A program made the translations under genes and the position numbers. From Candidatus Kuenenia stuttgartensis (GTDB lineage: Bacteria; Planctomycetota; Planctomycetia; Planctomycetales; Planctomycetaceae), in assembly GCA_945861465.1 (NCBI GenBank), contig CAMAVB010000022.1, forward strand, positions 1 to 49,266: a stretch of DNA of 49,266 nt. Direction: 5' to 3'. Below, piece by piece: positions 16,776-25,890 of this stretch (within the stretch, counting starts at the first letter, position 1; the number at the start of each line of letters is the position of its first letter). Under the pieces are notes generated by a model. The model was not told the origin of the DNA. It worked only from the letters and a program-made list of their open reading frames with translations, and made no database searches.

Positions 16776-17006
16776 TTGGACAGAAACTGGGACAATCTGG
16801 ATGCGGTCGAGACTCACCGTGACAAAGTCAGCGGAGCATGGGTGTTTCGCGGCACTCGCGTTCCGGTAGCTGCTTTGTTTGAGAACCTGCGTGATGGTGC
16901 GACAGTTGATCAATTCCTCGAATGGTTCCCGGGCGTCAGGCGCGCTGATGTGGAATCTGTCCTGAATCATGAAGTCTCACTGCTGACGAAGTCGGATGCG
17001 GCATGA
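16776..17006 (+). CDS. DUF433 family antitoxin
   Basis: The 76-aa protein belongs to the DUF433 family (VHRFRGTRVPV-like core, here GAWVFRGTRVPVAALFENL). Its helical C terminus contains FLEWFPGVRRADVESVL. DUF433 proteins are small winged-helix-like antitoxins paired with DUF5615 PIN-like toxins. The start is TTG at 16776, supported by AAGGAG at 16763-16768. Its stop overlaps the toxin start by 4 bp (ATGA), indicating translational coupling and a complete module. Confidence 0.85.
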   Translation: MDRNWDNLDAVETHRDKVSGAWVFRGTRVPVAALFENLRDGATVDQFLEWFPGVRRADVESVLNHEVSLLTKSDAA

Positions 17007-17338
17007 GAATTCTGTTTGATCAGGGCACGCCGGTTCCGCTGCGTCGTCATTTGCCAGATCATTCAATTGCCACGGCATTCGAACAATGCTGGTCGGATTT
17101 GGCGAACGGAATGCTCTTGGATACAGCGGAACAGGCGGGCTTCGAATTGCTCATAACAACGGACAGCAATCTGCAGTATCAGCAGAATTTGACAGGACGA
17201 CAAATCGCAATCATCGTTCTACGTTCAGCATCCTGGCCTCGTATTCAGAAATCAGTTTCCGCGATTCAAGCTGCCGTCAACCGAGCGACGGTCGGGTCGT
17301 ACGAAGAGATTGAGATTCCGTACGCAGATTCAACCTGA
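17003..17338 (+). CDS. DUF5615 PIN-like toxin
   Basis: The 111-aa protein begins MRILFDQGTPVPLRRHLPDH, the D-(Q/E)-x-(T/L)-(P)-x-x-L-R family opening with the first acidic active-site residue. It continues with ELLITTDSNLQYQQNL, carrying the T-x-D motif, and AIIVLR, typical of DUF5615. These are predicted Mut7-C/PIN-like ribonucleases acting as toxins. It appears full length, unlike the related gene at 22258. It is coupled to the DUF433 antitoxin by an ATGA overlap. Confidence 0.85.
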   Translation: MRILFDQGTPVPLRRHLPDHSIATAFEQCWSDLANGMLLDTAEQAGFELLITTDSNLQYQQNLTGRQIAIIVLRSASWPRIQKSVSAIQAAVNRATVGSYEEIEIPYADST

Positions 17339-17396
17339 ACGTCGTTATGATGCGACGGTTTGAGGTTTGAGCCTGTTGTCGAATGGAATCTATCAA

Positions 17397-20300
17397 ATGC
17401 CGGAGCCGCCTCCTTCAAAACGTCGAACTCGTGCGACGCAGGAAACAGCAGGTTCGACTCAAGAGCAGACGAGCACCTCTGTTCCGTATGCCGAACTTCA
17501 TTGCCGCACGAACTATTCGTTTCTGGAAGGGGCTTCCCACGCAGATGAACTTGCCGCGCGCGCGGTGGCGTTGGGACTGAAAGCGATTGCCGTAACGGAT
17601 CGCAATTCTCTGGCAGGTGTTGTGCGGGCGCACGTCGCCGCAAAGGAAGCCGGTTTGAAGCTGTTAGTCGGCGCAGAAATTGTGCCGGAGGATGGTCCGT
17701 CGGTCGTTCTGCTCGCGACCGATCGCGCTGCGTATGGCCGTCTATCGCGACTGATTACGGTCGGACGCAGGAGAGCTCCCAAGGGCGGGTGTCGCCTGAA
17801 AGTGGCCGATTTTCCGGAACATGCCGAGGGCCTGCTGTGCTGCGTGCCGCTGAGCGAAGAAAGTAGATATCGGTTCGAACGTCGATTCGTCCCGGGGATG
17901 AATACAGACGTAGCAGCCACGCATCTGCAGTCGCTGAGAGACTGTTTTGGCGATCGATGCTATGGACTGGCTGAACTCCACTGTGGACCCAATGATCGGG
18001 AAAATCTTCAACGCTGGCGGTCGATTTGCAGTCAGTTCAACATCCCGATTGTCGCTGCCAACGATGTGCATTATCACGATTCCAGACGCCGTCCACTGCA
18101 TGACGTCGTGACGGCCATTCGTCATGCGACAAGTCTGCAATCGCTGGGACATGAACTGTTTCCGAATGGAGAACGGCATCTGAAGTCAGGTGCTCAATTG
18201 CTGCCACTGTTCGCAGGCGATGCCGACATGATTGCACGATCTGTCGAAGTTGCCGATCGCTGCACATTTTCACTTGACGAACTGCGGTACGAGTACCCGG
18301 AAGAACTGGTTCCGCAGGGTGTGACGCCGATTCAGCATCTGACGAACCTGACAATGCGCGGTGCAAAGCTGCGATATCCGGATGGTGTTCCGACAAAAAT
18401 TGGCAACCTGATCAGGCATGAGCTGACACTCATCGAAGAACTCCATTACGAGGCATACTTCCTGACGGTGTACGACATCGTGCGGTTCGCCCGCGAACGC
18501 AAAATCCTGTGTCAAGGAAGAGGATCGGCCGCGAATTCTGCCGTTTGCTACTGTTTGGGCGTGACGTCGGTTGATCCCAGCCGGATCGACGTGTTGTTCG
18601 AGCGGTTTATCAGCCGCGAACGCAACGAAGCGCCGGATATCGACATCGATTTCGAGCATGAGCGCCGCGAAGAAGTGCTGCAGTATCTGTTTGAACGCTA
18701 CGGACGCGATCGCGCGGGCATGACGGGGGCCGTGATCACATATCGACCTCGATCGGCGATTCGGGATATCGGACGTGCCCTCGCGTTGTCGAATGATCGC
18801 ATTGAAAAACTCTCCAACCAGATGGAGCATGTGGATCACGCAGAGCAGTTTCCGGAGCGCATGCGGGAAGGTGGCATCGACCCCGATTCATTGCTCGGAC
18901 GCCGGATGCTGGAATTGCTCAATTCGCTCCTGACGTTTCCACGGCATCTGTCGCAGCATTCCGGCGGTATGGTGATGTCCCGCGGATTGCTGAGCGAGTT
19001 GGTGCCAATCGAAAATGCGGCGATGTCCGGTCGTACGGTGATTCAATGGGACAAAGATGATCTGGATGCGCTCGGGTTGTTGAAAGTCGATTGCCTGTCG
19101 CTGGGCATGCTCAGTTGTATCCGCCGCGCGTTCGATCTGGTGGAGAAACATCACAGCAGAACACTGACACTGGCCAATGTGCCGTCAGAAGATCCTGCGG
19201 TGTACGACATGATCAGTGCGGCGGACACGATTGGTGTCTTCCAGATTGAAAGCCGCGCTCAGATGAGCATGTTGCCACGTCTGAAGCCGCATTGCTTTTA
19301 CGACCTGGTCATCGAAGTCGCGATCGTGCGTCCGGGGCCGATTCAGGGCGACATGGTGCATCCGTATCTGCGTCGGCGGGCAGGGGAAGAGCCGGTGGAT
19401 TATCCGAATCCGGCGGTCCGCGCGGTACTCCACAAGACGCTGGGGGTGCCCATCTTTCAGGAGCAGGCCATGCGACTGGCGATCGTGGCCGCTGGCTTTA
19501 CGCCGGGCGAGGCCGATCAGCTTCGTCGCGCGATGGGTGCCTGGCGCAAGACAGGCGTGATTGCAAAGTTTCATGAGAAGCTCGTGAATGGAATGCAGGA
19601 GCGCGGCTACGACGCTGAATTTGCGGAGCGACTTTTCAAGCAGATCAGCGGCTTTGGAGAGTATGGATTTCCGGAATCCCACGCGGCGAGTTTCGCGTTG
19701 CTGGTGTATGTTTCTGCATGGCTCAAACGGTTTCATCCTGCCGTCTTTGCCGCCGCATTGATCAACAGTCAGCCCATGGGATTTTACGCGCCAGCGCAGT
19801 TGGTGCGGGATGCACGAGAGCATGGGGTCGTCATTCTCCCGGCGGACATCAGTCACAGCGACTGGGATTGCACACTGGAACGAACAGATAGCGATCCTGC
19901 GCCGGGACGATTTCGACACGACGATGAACGCTTCGCGCTGCGACTGGGTTTTCGACTGTTGCGAGGGTTCTCGGAAGAGCACGGACGGCTGATTGAAACC
20001 GTGCGGCAACGAGGCGGAGCGTTCCGGTCGTTTGAAGAATTCGCTCAACGGACGCAGCTCAATCGTGCCACGCTGCAGCTTCTGTCGCGAGCCGATGCGT
20101 TTGCTTCGCTGAACATCGAACGTCGTGAGGCGTATTGGAAATCTTTGCCCGCTCGGGAACATCTGCCCCTGTTTGATGCACCAGACGCCGCAGCGTCGGA
20201 CGATCCATTACCGGAATTGCCGGAAATGTCGGTTCAGGACCAAGTGGTTGCAGACTATTCATCGGCCGGTCTGTCGCTGCGACAACATCCCGTCAGCTTT

Positions 20301-20648
20301 CTCAGAGAACAACTGATTCAATTGCGAGCGGTCACGGCAGAGCAGCTTGCGGAATTGACGCCGGATCGACGAGTCAAAGTGGCGGGACTTGTGCTGATGC
20401 GTCAACGACCGTCAACGGCCAATGGGATTACGTTTGTGACGCTGGAAGACGAGACCGGCGTGACGAATCTGGTCGTGTTTCCATCTGTGTGGCAGCACTT
20501 TCGCCAGACCGCCAGATTTGCGACGGTAATGATGGCCACCGGTCGACTGCAGCGGGAAGGCGATGTGATCCATGTGGTCTGCGAACGGCTGGATGATGTG
20601 AGCGAGATGCTGGAACAGATTGATCCGCAGGCTCGAAATTTTCGTTAA
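17397..20648 (+). CDS. dnaE2: Error-prone DNA polymerase (DnaE2/ImuC type)
   Basis: The 1083-aa protein is of C-family polymerase alpha type. A PHP domain opens with YAELHCRTNYSFLEGASH and AVTDRNSLAG, wording typical of DnaE2 rather than replicative DnaE. The palm carries PDIDIDFEHERREEV near residue 425, holding catalytic aspartates, and RGSAANSAVCYCLG just before it. A finger region follows (FGEYGFPESHAASFALLVY), and a C-terminal OB fold (VKVAGLVLMRQRP..FVTLEDETG) ends the protein. DnaE2 performs SOS-associated translesion synthesis with ImuA and ImuB, neither of which is in the window. ATG at 17397 was chosen over TTG at 17367. It lies 58 bp after the DUF5615 toxin. Confidence 0.93.
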   Translation: MPEPPPSKRRTRATQETAGSTQEQTSTSVPYAELHCRTNYSFLEGASHADELAARAVALGLKAIAVTDRNSLAGVVRAHVAAKEAGLKLLVGAEIVPEDGPSVVLLATDRAAYGRLSRLITVGRRRAPKGGCRLKVADFPEHAEGLLCCVPLSEESRYRFERRFVPGMNTDVAATHLQSLRDCFGDRCYGLAELHCGPNDRENLQRWRSICSQFNIPIVAANDVHYHDSRRRPLHDVVTAIRHATSLQSLGHELFPNGERHLKSGAQLLPLFAGDADMIARSVEVADRCTFSLDELRYEYPEELVPQGVTPIQHLTNLTMRGAKLRYPDGVPTKIGNLIRHELTLIEELHYEAYFLTVYDIVRFARERKILCQGRGSAANSAVCYCLGVTSVDPSRIDVLFERFISRERNEAPDIDIDFEHERREEVLQYLFERYGRDRAGMTGAVITYRPRSAIRDIGRALALSNDRIEKLSNQMEHVDHAEQFPERMREGGIDPDSLLGRRMLELLNSLLTFPRHLSQHSGGMVMSRGLLSELVPIENAAMSGRTVIQWDKDDLDALGLLKVDCLSLGMLSCIRRAFDLVEKHHSRTLTLANVPSEDPAVYDMISAADTIGVFQIESRAQMSMLPRLKPHCFYDLVIEVAIVRPGPIQGDMVHPYLRRRAGEEPVDYPNPAVRAVLHKTLGVPIFQEQAMRLAIVAAGFTPGEADQLRRAMGAWRKTGVIAKFHEKLVNGMQERGYDAEFAERLFKQISGFGEYGFPESHAASFALLVYVSAWLKRFHPAVFAAALINSQPMGFYAPAQLVRDAREHGVVILPADISHSDWDCTLERTDSDPAPGRFRHDDERFALRLGFRLLRGFSEEHGRLIETVRQRGGAFRSFEEFAQRTQLNRATLQLLSRADAFASLNIERREAYWKSLPAREHLPLFDAPDAAASDDPLPELPEMSVQDQVVADYSSAGLSLRQHPVSFLREQLIQLRAVTAEQLAELTPDRRVKVAGLVLMRQRPSTANGITFVTLEDETGVTNLVVFPSVWQHFRQTARFATVMMATGRLQREGDVIHVVCERLDDVSEMLEQIDPQARNFR

Positions 20649-20812
20649 CCGCAGTTTGGGGCTGAGCACACGGAAATTCCCTGAGAAACGCCGGACCACT
20701 CACAATCTCCTCACTGGCTTTCAAGGTCCGGTGGACTAAGATCAGCGTTTCCGACACCGATCCGGGCGAACGGATTCCGGGTTCTGCACGACTTTACTAT
20801 GGATTTTCATTC

Positions 20813-21721
20813 ATGCACGATTTGTTTCAACTGGCCGCAGACACTCCGTTGTTTTGGAGTCAGACGTTCAGTAACAAGGACCTGCTTGTCATCCTGCTGC
20901 TTGTGCTGCTGGAAGGCCTGCTTTCGATTGATAACGCGCTGGTCCTGGGGCTTCTGGCTTCAAGAGTTCCGAAGCATTTGCAGGCGCGAGCGCTGACATA
21001 TGGCCTGATCGGAGCGTTCGTATTCCGGTTTATAGCAGTGGTAACCGCCCAGTATTTGCTTGAATGGCATGTCGTAAAGCTCATCGGCGGTGGCTATCTG
21101 ATTTATATCGCCGTCAAGCACCTGTTCTTTGAGTCGAAGGAAGAAGGCGCGAACATACTCAGCACAGATGCTGCAGGTGAGCCACAACTGCGCGACGCTG
21201 AAACCGGTGAGGCACTGACGGCCGATCAGGAAATGCTTGAAATCAAAGAACGTGTTCCGGTACCCATCCCGGAACAGCAACTTCGAGCTGGGAAAAGTTT
21301 CTGGATGACTGTTGTCGTCATCGAGCTGACAGACATTGCCTTCGCAGTCGATTCAATTCTTGCCGCTATCGGACTGGTCGGAGTTCCTCCGGAAGGTCAT
21401 CCTGAAGATGCGTTTCATCCGAAGTTATGGGTGGTGGTGACCGGCGGATTACTCGGAATCGTGCTGATGCGCGTCGCGGCTGCTATGTTTATCAGACTGC
21501 TTGAGAGATTTCCACGATTCGAATTGTCCGCCTATCTTCTGATCATCGTCATCGGGCTGAAGCTGCTTGCCGATTGGGCATTCAATTCGAATGTGAATCC
21601 GCATGCTGTGGATTTTCACAACTATGCCAGACCGGAGTTCTGGATTTTCTGGATGTCGATGCTTGCAGCATTTGGTATCGGATTCCTTCCGGCACGAAAA
21701 CCCAAAGCCGAAACAACATAA
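20813..21721 (+). CDS. TerC/Alx family integral membrane protein
   Basis: The 302-aa protein has about seven to eight membrane helices. The family signatures are LLEGLLSIDNALVLGLLAS near residue 34 and the paired ELTDIAFAVDSILAAIGL near residue 172, each carrying the conserved acidic residue in D-N / D-S. A charged cytoplasmic loop of about 60 residues separates the halves. TerC/Alx proteins are thought to export manganese or other divalent metals, or to act in tellurite resistance. ATG at 20813 is the start. I looked for a manganese riboswitch in the 164-bp leader and did not find its conserved core. Confidence 0.9.
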   Translation: MHDLFQLAADTPLFWSQTFSNKDLLVILLLVLLEGLLSIDNALVLGLLASRVPKHLQARALTYGLIGAFVFRFIAVVTAQYLLEWHVVKLIGGGYLIYIAVKHLFFESKEEGANILSTDAAGEPQLRDAETGEALTADQEMLEIKERVPVPIPEQQLRAGKSFWMTVVVIELTDIAFAVDSILAAIGLVGVPPEGHPEDAFHPKLWVVVTGGLLGIVLMRVAAAMFIRLLERFPRFELSAYLLIIVIGLKLLADWAFNSNVNPHAVDFHNYARPEFWIFWMSMLAAFGIGFLPARKPKAETT

Positions 21722-21917
21722 ACTCCGCAACATCACCGTCAATGTAAGGGATATGCCGGATCGGGTGGCAATGCCCGAATGGCAAATCGTGTGTAACCGC
21801 CGATTGTTCTCGGCGACGATGGTCCATCATTTTTCTGTCGTCGGTCGGAGTGTGGTTGTATTGGCAGACTGATTGCTTAAGATGTTTGATTGGTAATTGC
21901 CTCCTGTGAGAACGATC

Positions 21918-22277
21918 GTGTCAATCGCCTTTTCCGCTGAACCAATTCCGTTGAGCAAGGATGAACACGGGGATATTCGCGTTGGCGATTGTCGCGTACT
22001 GCTGGACTTAGTTGTTCATGCGTTTGACGACGGTGCGACACCCGAAACCATCGTCCAAATGTACTCGACGCTGAAACTGGCCGACGTCTACGCAGCCATC
22101 GCATACTACCTGCGACACCGTCAGGAAATTCGCGACTATTTGGCTGAGAGGGAGCGACGCGCAGATGGCATTCGGCAGAGTATTCAAGCGCAGCAGCCGG
22201 AGATGTCCGAGATTCGCCGCCGATTGATCGATCGTCGCAGCATAACAGGGAACGCCAATGCTGCGGCTGCTGAGTGA
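21918..22277 (+). CDS. DUF433 family antitoxin of a broken module
   Basis: The 119-aa protein has the DUF433 core (IPLSKDEHGDIRVGDCRVLLDLVVHAF), then GATPETIVQMY and an ADVYAAIAYYLRHRQEIRDYL helix. The charged C-terminal tail is typical of this longer subgroup. The start is uncertain: GTG at 21918 is used, with GTG at 21906 and TTG at 21897 as alternatives. It overlaps the downstream toxin start by 20 bp. Because that toxin is cut short, the antitoxin may persist as a lone regulator or against related toxins such as the DUF5615 protein at 17003. Confidence 0.8.
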   Translation: MSIAFSAEPIPLSKDEHGDIRVGDCRVLLDLVVHAFDDGATPETIVQMYSTLKLADVYAAIAYYLRHRQEIRDYLAERERRADGIRQSIQAQQPEMSEIRRRLIDRRSITGNANAAAAE

Positions 22278-22503
22278 CGAAAACTTCAACGGAGAGATCG
22301 TACGCGGACTTTTCCGTGCCCATCCAACGATTGATCTGGTTCGCGTCCAGGATGTCGGGTTGTCATTTCTTCGCCCCGAGTCTGACAGACATCGTGCGAT
22401 GGAATTCCGCCTTGGAGTCGTTCTTCAGAAGCTGATAAATAGCGGCCAAAGCAGTGTGGGCGCCTGTATTTTCAGGATTGATCGTCAGCGACCGTTCGAG
22501 TGA
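22258..22503 (+). pseudogene. Truncated DUF5615 PIN-like toxin
   Basis: The frame begins MLRLLSDENFNGEIVRGL..IDLVRVQDVGL, the expected N-terminal third of a DUF5615 toxin of the longer DENF subgroup. At about 22362 homology stops, exactly where the stop codon of the convergent cytochrome gene begins (22363-22365). Everything after is antisense to that gene and unlike any toxin. The T-x-D acidic residues of the C-terminal part are gone, so activity is improbable. A deletion or rearrangement must have fused the two sequences. Confidence 0.75.
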
Positions 22504-24222
22504 CCGAATTGACTCATCCGTATTTCCCAGATTCTGCTCCACCAGCCCACGGAAAAACCAATTACGGGCATCGCGACGCAATTCAGTCAGAGTTTGAAAT
22601 CCATTCAGCGCCTGGTGATTCTGGTTGCGCCCGAAGTACAGTTCGGACTGAATTGCAAGTGCTTTCATCCGGGCATCCGACGGCGAAGCGTCGAGTTCCA
22701 GCGTACGTGCCGCCCAGAGTTCTGCCTGTTCGTTCCATGAAATCTCGGATGCAATGGTGGCAAGTCCTGCGGCAACCGCAGCGTCTCCAGCGCCTTCGTC
22801 CCATGCAAGAGTCAATTCATCTCTGGCAGATTTGAGTGCCTGTTGGAAATCCACATCGGGCTTGCTGAGCGCGACATGCAGCCATGCCAGGCCTCTTGTT
22901 CGGGACACATCGGCGGATGTGAATCCCTGCTCCGACAACATCGGGTACAATAACGTCGAGCGTGGTTCGAGTGTGTTTTCAACGTCTTTGTGAATTCCGA
23001 TCCGGTGATGAGTGAACGCAACGTGTGGCACTTCCGTAGGTGCCGCAGGCATGTGACATTTCACGCATTCGTCCTGAGCCACAGATTGCCGAACTTCGAT
23101 CGATTCCGTGCATTGATGTTCCGCATGGCAATCGAGACATGTCTGGCGATAGTGTTGTGGCAGTTGCGCATCGGAAATATTGTGATGGGGTTTGTGACAG
23201 GTAATACATGTCAGTGTTTCAGATTTCTGATAACAGGGACTGGCGTGCAATTGTTCGACATGTCCGACAATTGTCATCTGCGATGAACTGCCGATACGAT
23301 AGTCCTGGCGGAATGCGGTAAGTGGCTGCCCGGGACGAAACGAGTCGAATTGTTGTCCACGGACGGCGATCTGTGCATCGCCCTGAAGATGACACTGCTG
23401 GCATATCGATTCCGACAGTTCACGGTTCAGATGATGTGGGTTAACAATCGTATGGTCGATGCCACTCACAACGCCCGCCGAACCACTCAGAGATCGTTTT
23501 TCGACATGAACGGATCCCGAGCCATGGCAGCGTTCGCAGCTGATTGCTGTTTCATGCACCACAAAATCAAATTCATTTTTATTCCGGACTTCCACATTGC
23601 CGGAATGGCAGTAAAGACACCGCGCTGACACAACACGCCGAAACGACATTTGATCCGCAGAGTCGAATCCAGGTGACATGTCCCAGCATTGTCGAGTCGA
23701 ATACCACGTGAGAGGCGACTGCACACGAAAGTCGTCCGGCTTCGACAGAAAACTGTGGCCGAAACGCCCGGATCCGAGCACGTATTCAATCGAATAATCT
23801 ACTGGCGGCAGCTGGCTATCGTCGATCTTCATCGATTCCGCATGAATTGTCGCTTCGCTGCCGGAACGGGCTGTGTAATGATATCCGGATTTCGGATGTT
23901 CAAGGTCCGCGACCGGTAACGAAACGTCGCCGGGCAGAGACATCGACCGCGCATGACGTGTGGCCAGGAACGCCGCCGACTGCTCGACATGGCAATCGGC
24001 GCAGCGTTTTCCACCAACCAGATGCGCGTTCGATCCGGTGTTCAGGAAGGGCGACGCGGGGATCGCAGGAACCGGCAGCACACTGGTCGGATCTGAGCGT
24101 GAAGGTGCAACCTCAGTCAGCGGCGGAGCGGGTTTCGCCGGATCCGTTGAAGAGCCGCAACCAATCAGCAGCACCCCGCAGAGCATTCTGATGAATCGTC
24201 CCTGGAAAACGATCCATGTCAC
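22363..24222 (-). CDS. Heptaheme c-type cytochrome lipoprotein with C-terminal TPRs
   Basis: The 619-aa protein starts at GTG 24222, with AAGGTGG a little upstream, 25 bp after the radical SAM gene. The N terminus ends in LLIGC, a lipobox, so it should be lipid-anchored. Seven heme motifs follow in order: CADCH, CLYCH, CERCH, CQQCH, CITCH, CLDCH and CVKCH. The C-terminal third has TPR units (e.g. WFFRGLVEQNLGNTDESIRSLERSL). The layout is that of planctomycete multiheme cytochromes related to c554/c7-type electron carriers. The TPRs may dock a partner. The same-strand coupling to a radical SAM enzyme is unusual. Its 3' end truncates the convergent DUF5615 gene. Confidence 0.88.
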   Translation of the reverse strand: MTWIVFQGRFIRMLCGVLLIGCGSSTDPAKPAPPLTEVAPSRSDPTSVLPVPAIPASPFLNTGSNAHLVGGKRCADCHVEQSAAFLATRHARSMSLPGDVSLPVADLEHPKSGYHYTARSGSEATIHAESMKIDDSQLPPVDYSIEYVLGSGRFGHSFLSKPDDFRVQSPLTWYSTRQCWDMSPGFDSADQMSFRRVVSARCLYCHSGNVEVRNKNEFDFVVHETAISCERCHGSGSVHVEKRSLSGSAGVVSGIDHTIVNPHHLNRELSESICQQCHLQGDAQIAVRGQQFDSFRPGQPLTAFRQDYRIGSSSQMTIVGHVEQLHASPCYQKSETLTCITCHKPHHNISDAQLPQHYRQTCLDCHAEHQCTESIEVRQSVAQDECVKCHMPAAPTEVPHVAFTHHRIGIHKDVENTLEPRSTLLYPMLSEQGFTSADVSRTRGLAWLHVALSKPDVDFQQALKSARDELTLAWDEGAGDAAVAAGLATIASEISWNEQAELWAARTLELDASPSDARMKALAIQSELYFGRNQNHQALNGFQTLTELRRDARNWFFRGLVEQNLGNTDESIRSLERSLTINPENTGAHTALAAIYQLLKNDSKAEFHRTMSVRLGAKK

Positions 24223-24247
24223 TGGTTTTCTGGCCACCTTACGCACC

Positions 24248-25606
24248 TCAATCACTGGAGCAACTCTGCACCACTGTTCCGTGAGAACTGCATTCGGTCG
24301 ATGCGCCGCAACAACCAGCATCGGCAGACACTTCCTCAACCGTGGCCAAGGGGTTTGTTTTCCCCACAACGAACGGAGCTGCGGTCGTTGTGTGATCGTG
24401 ACCATGGTACACGCCGAAATCGTTGAACAGGAATTTCTTGGCGAGTCGATAATACAGATTCTTCTCCGGGATCTCATGGCCGGGGTGATACTGCGACGTG
24501 CGGGGAATCATGGCCTGCAGTTCCTGCAGCGCCGTGCCGCGCGCCGTGGAATCTTTTGCGCCATGACGTTCCACGAGTTGCTGCAGCAGGTCGGGCCGTT
24601 CCAGCACGATGCAGCCGCGCGTTGTTTCCTGCGCCAACTGGCGAAAATCAGCGAGGTATTCAGATTTGGTGAACTTATCGAACAGTGACCGTGAATCGTC
24701 CTTCGCGTGAATCGATTCGCGTGAGAACTGGACGATCGGGCATGGTTCGATATCGCCCCACGGATTGATGTGGTGACTAATCCCGTTCGCCGCCGGACAC
24801 AGTGCTTGACCTTCGCCATCGTAGTACGCATCAATAATGATGATCGGCTTCTGCGCCCGCATATCGACCACGAACTGCCGCGCTCTTCGTTGTTGTTCGG
24901 GAGTCAGACACAGCTCGGGTTTCGCATCCGGACCCATCGGACGGTAAACGTGAAACCATGTGTACAGCACGCCCATTTCGATGAGTCGATCGACCCACTT
25001 TTCAGTCAGCAAATGATCAATGTTGCTCTTCGCAAGACTGGTGCAAACGCCGGTCATCACTTTGTGTTTGAGACAGTTTTCGATACCAGCCAGGGTCCTC
25101 TGATAAACGTCCGCACGCCCGCGACGTTCATCGCTGATGATCTCGTTCCCTTCGACACTGATCAGCGGCGTGACATTTCCGAGTTCAAAGAGTCTGCGAG
25201 CTTTCTCATCTGTGATGAATTGTCCGTTGGTGAATACCTGAAAATAACAGTCCGGATGTGCTTCCAGAATTTCAAACAATTCCGGATGCATAAAGGGCTC
25301 GCCGCCGACGATGCCAAAGAAGGTGTTCCCCTGCTGCTTCGCTTCCGTGATGAGTTTGTTCATCGCAGTCAGGTCGATCGTCTGCTGCTTGCTCGCCACA
25401 TCGACCCAGCATCCCTGACACCGCAGATTGCAGCTGTTAATGATCGAGATATAAAGAAACGGCGGAAAGAACTCCCCTTTCTTCATGCGCCGTCGATGTT
25501 TGAATACCGATAACGAACCTTTGACGCCAAGATTCCAGACGAGTTTCCAAAGCAGTCGCTTGTTCGTTTCGAACATCATCCGCTTTGCCATACGCAGCGT
25601 GTACAT
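24248..25606 (-). CDS. Radical SAM protein with extra C-terminal cysteines
   Basis: The 452-aa protein has the radical SAM cluster motif CNLRCQGC near residue 57-64 followed by a TIM-barrel segment with GIVGGEPFMHPELFEIL (the GGEP SAM-binding motif). Later cysteines in ALCPAANG and DIEPCPIV suggest an auxiliary cluster of SPASM-like type. The C terminus carries a Cys-rich tail (AGCCGASTECSSH..SC). ATG at 25606 follows a GGGTGA site; a TTG further up is less likely. It is followed by the heptaheme lipoprotein. The substrate is unknown; modification of a peptide, or of something used by the cytochrome, is speculation. Confidence 0.88.
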   Translation of the reverse strand: MYTLRMAKRMMFETNKRLLWKLVWNLGVKGSLSVFKHRRRMKKGEFFPPFLYISIINSCNLRCQGCWVDVASKQQTIDLTAMNKLITEAKQQGNTFFGIVGGEPFMHPELFEILEAHPDCYFQVFTNGQFITDEKARRLFELGNVTPLISVEGNEIISDERRGRADVYQRTLAGIENCLKHKVMTGVCTSLAKSNIDHLLTEKWVDRLIEMGVLYTWFHVYRPMGPDAKPELCLTPEQQRRARQFVVDMRAQKPIIIIDAYYDGEGQALCPAANGISHHINPWGDIEPCPIVQFSRESIHAKDDSRSLFDKFTKSEYLADFRQLAQETTRGCIVLERPDLLQQLVERHGAKDSTARGTALQELQAMIPRTSQYHPGHEIPEKNLYYRLAKKFLFNDFGVYHGHDHTTTAAPFVVGKTNPLATVEEVSADAGCCGASTECSSHGTVVQSCSSD

Positions 25607-25890
25607 TTCAGGCTCACCCCACAAACCAGGAATTCGAATTGATGATGCAGTTTATCGTGTTGCGGGCGGATTTCCTTAGTTGTTTCACAGTGTTTCACAG
25701 AAAACGCAACGTTGGAAGACACCCTTTGTGATTCGTCCCGACCGGGACAAACACCGTTTTCAGCTCCCCCCGCGTAACTGAAACCCTGCCCGAACACTCT
25801 GGTACCGATTCCAATAAAACGAACTGTAATGATCAACTTTTCAACTGCCCAGAATCGCACTACTGCTCTGTCAGCGATGAGTTGATGGAT

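Noticed and set aside
16386-16970. Minus-strand open frame of 194 codons
   Set aside because: It runs antisense through the DUF433 antitoxin and low-complexity DNA; no domain or ribosome binding site.
19185-20162. Minus-strand open frame of 325 codons
   Set aside because: Antisense to the polymerase gene, whose domains are clear.
20649-20812. Possible yybP-ykoY manganese riboswitch upstream of the TerC-family gene
   Set aside because: TerC genes are often controlled by this riboswitch, but the leader lacks the conserved GGGGAGUAG-type core and the paired loops I would expect.
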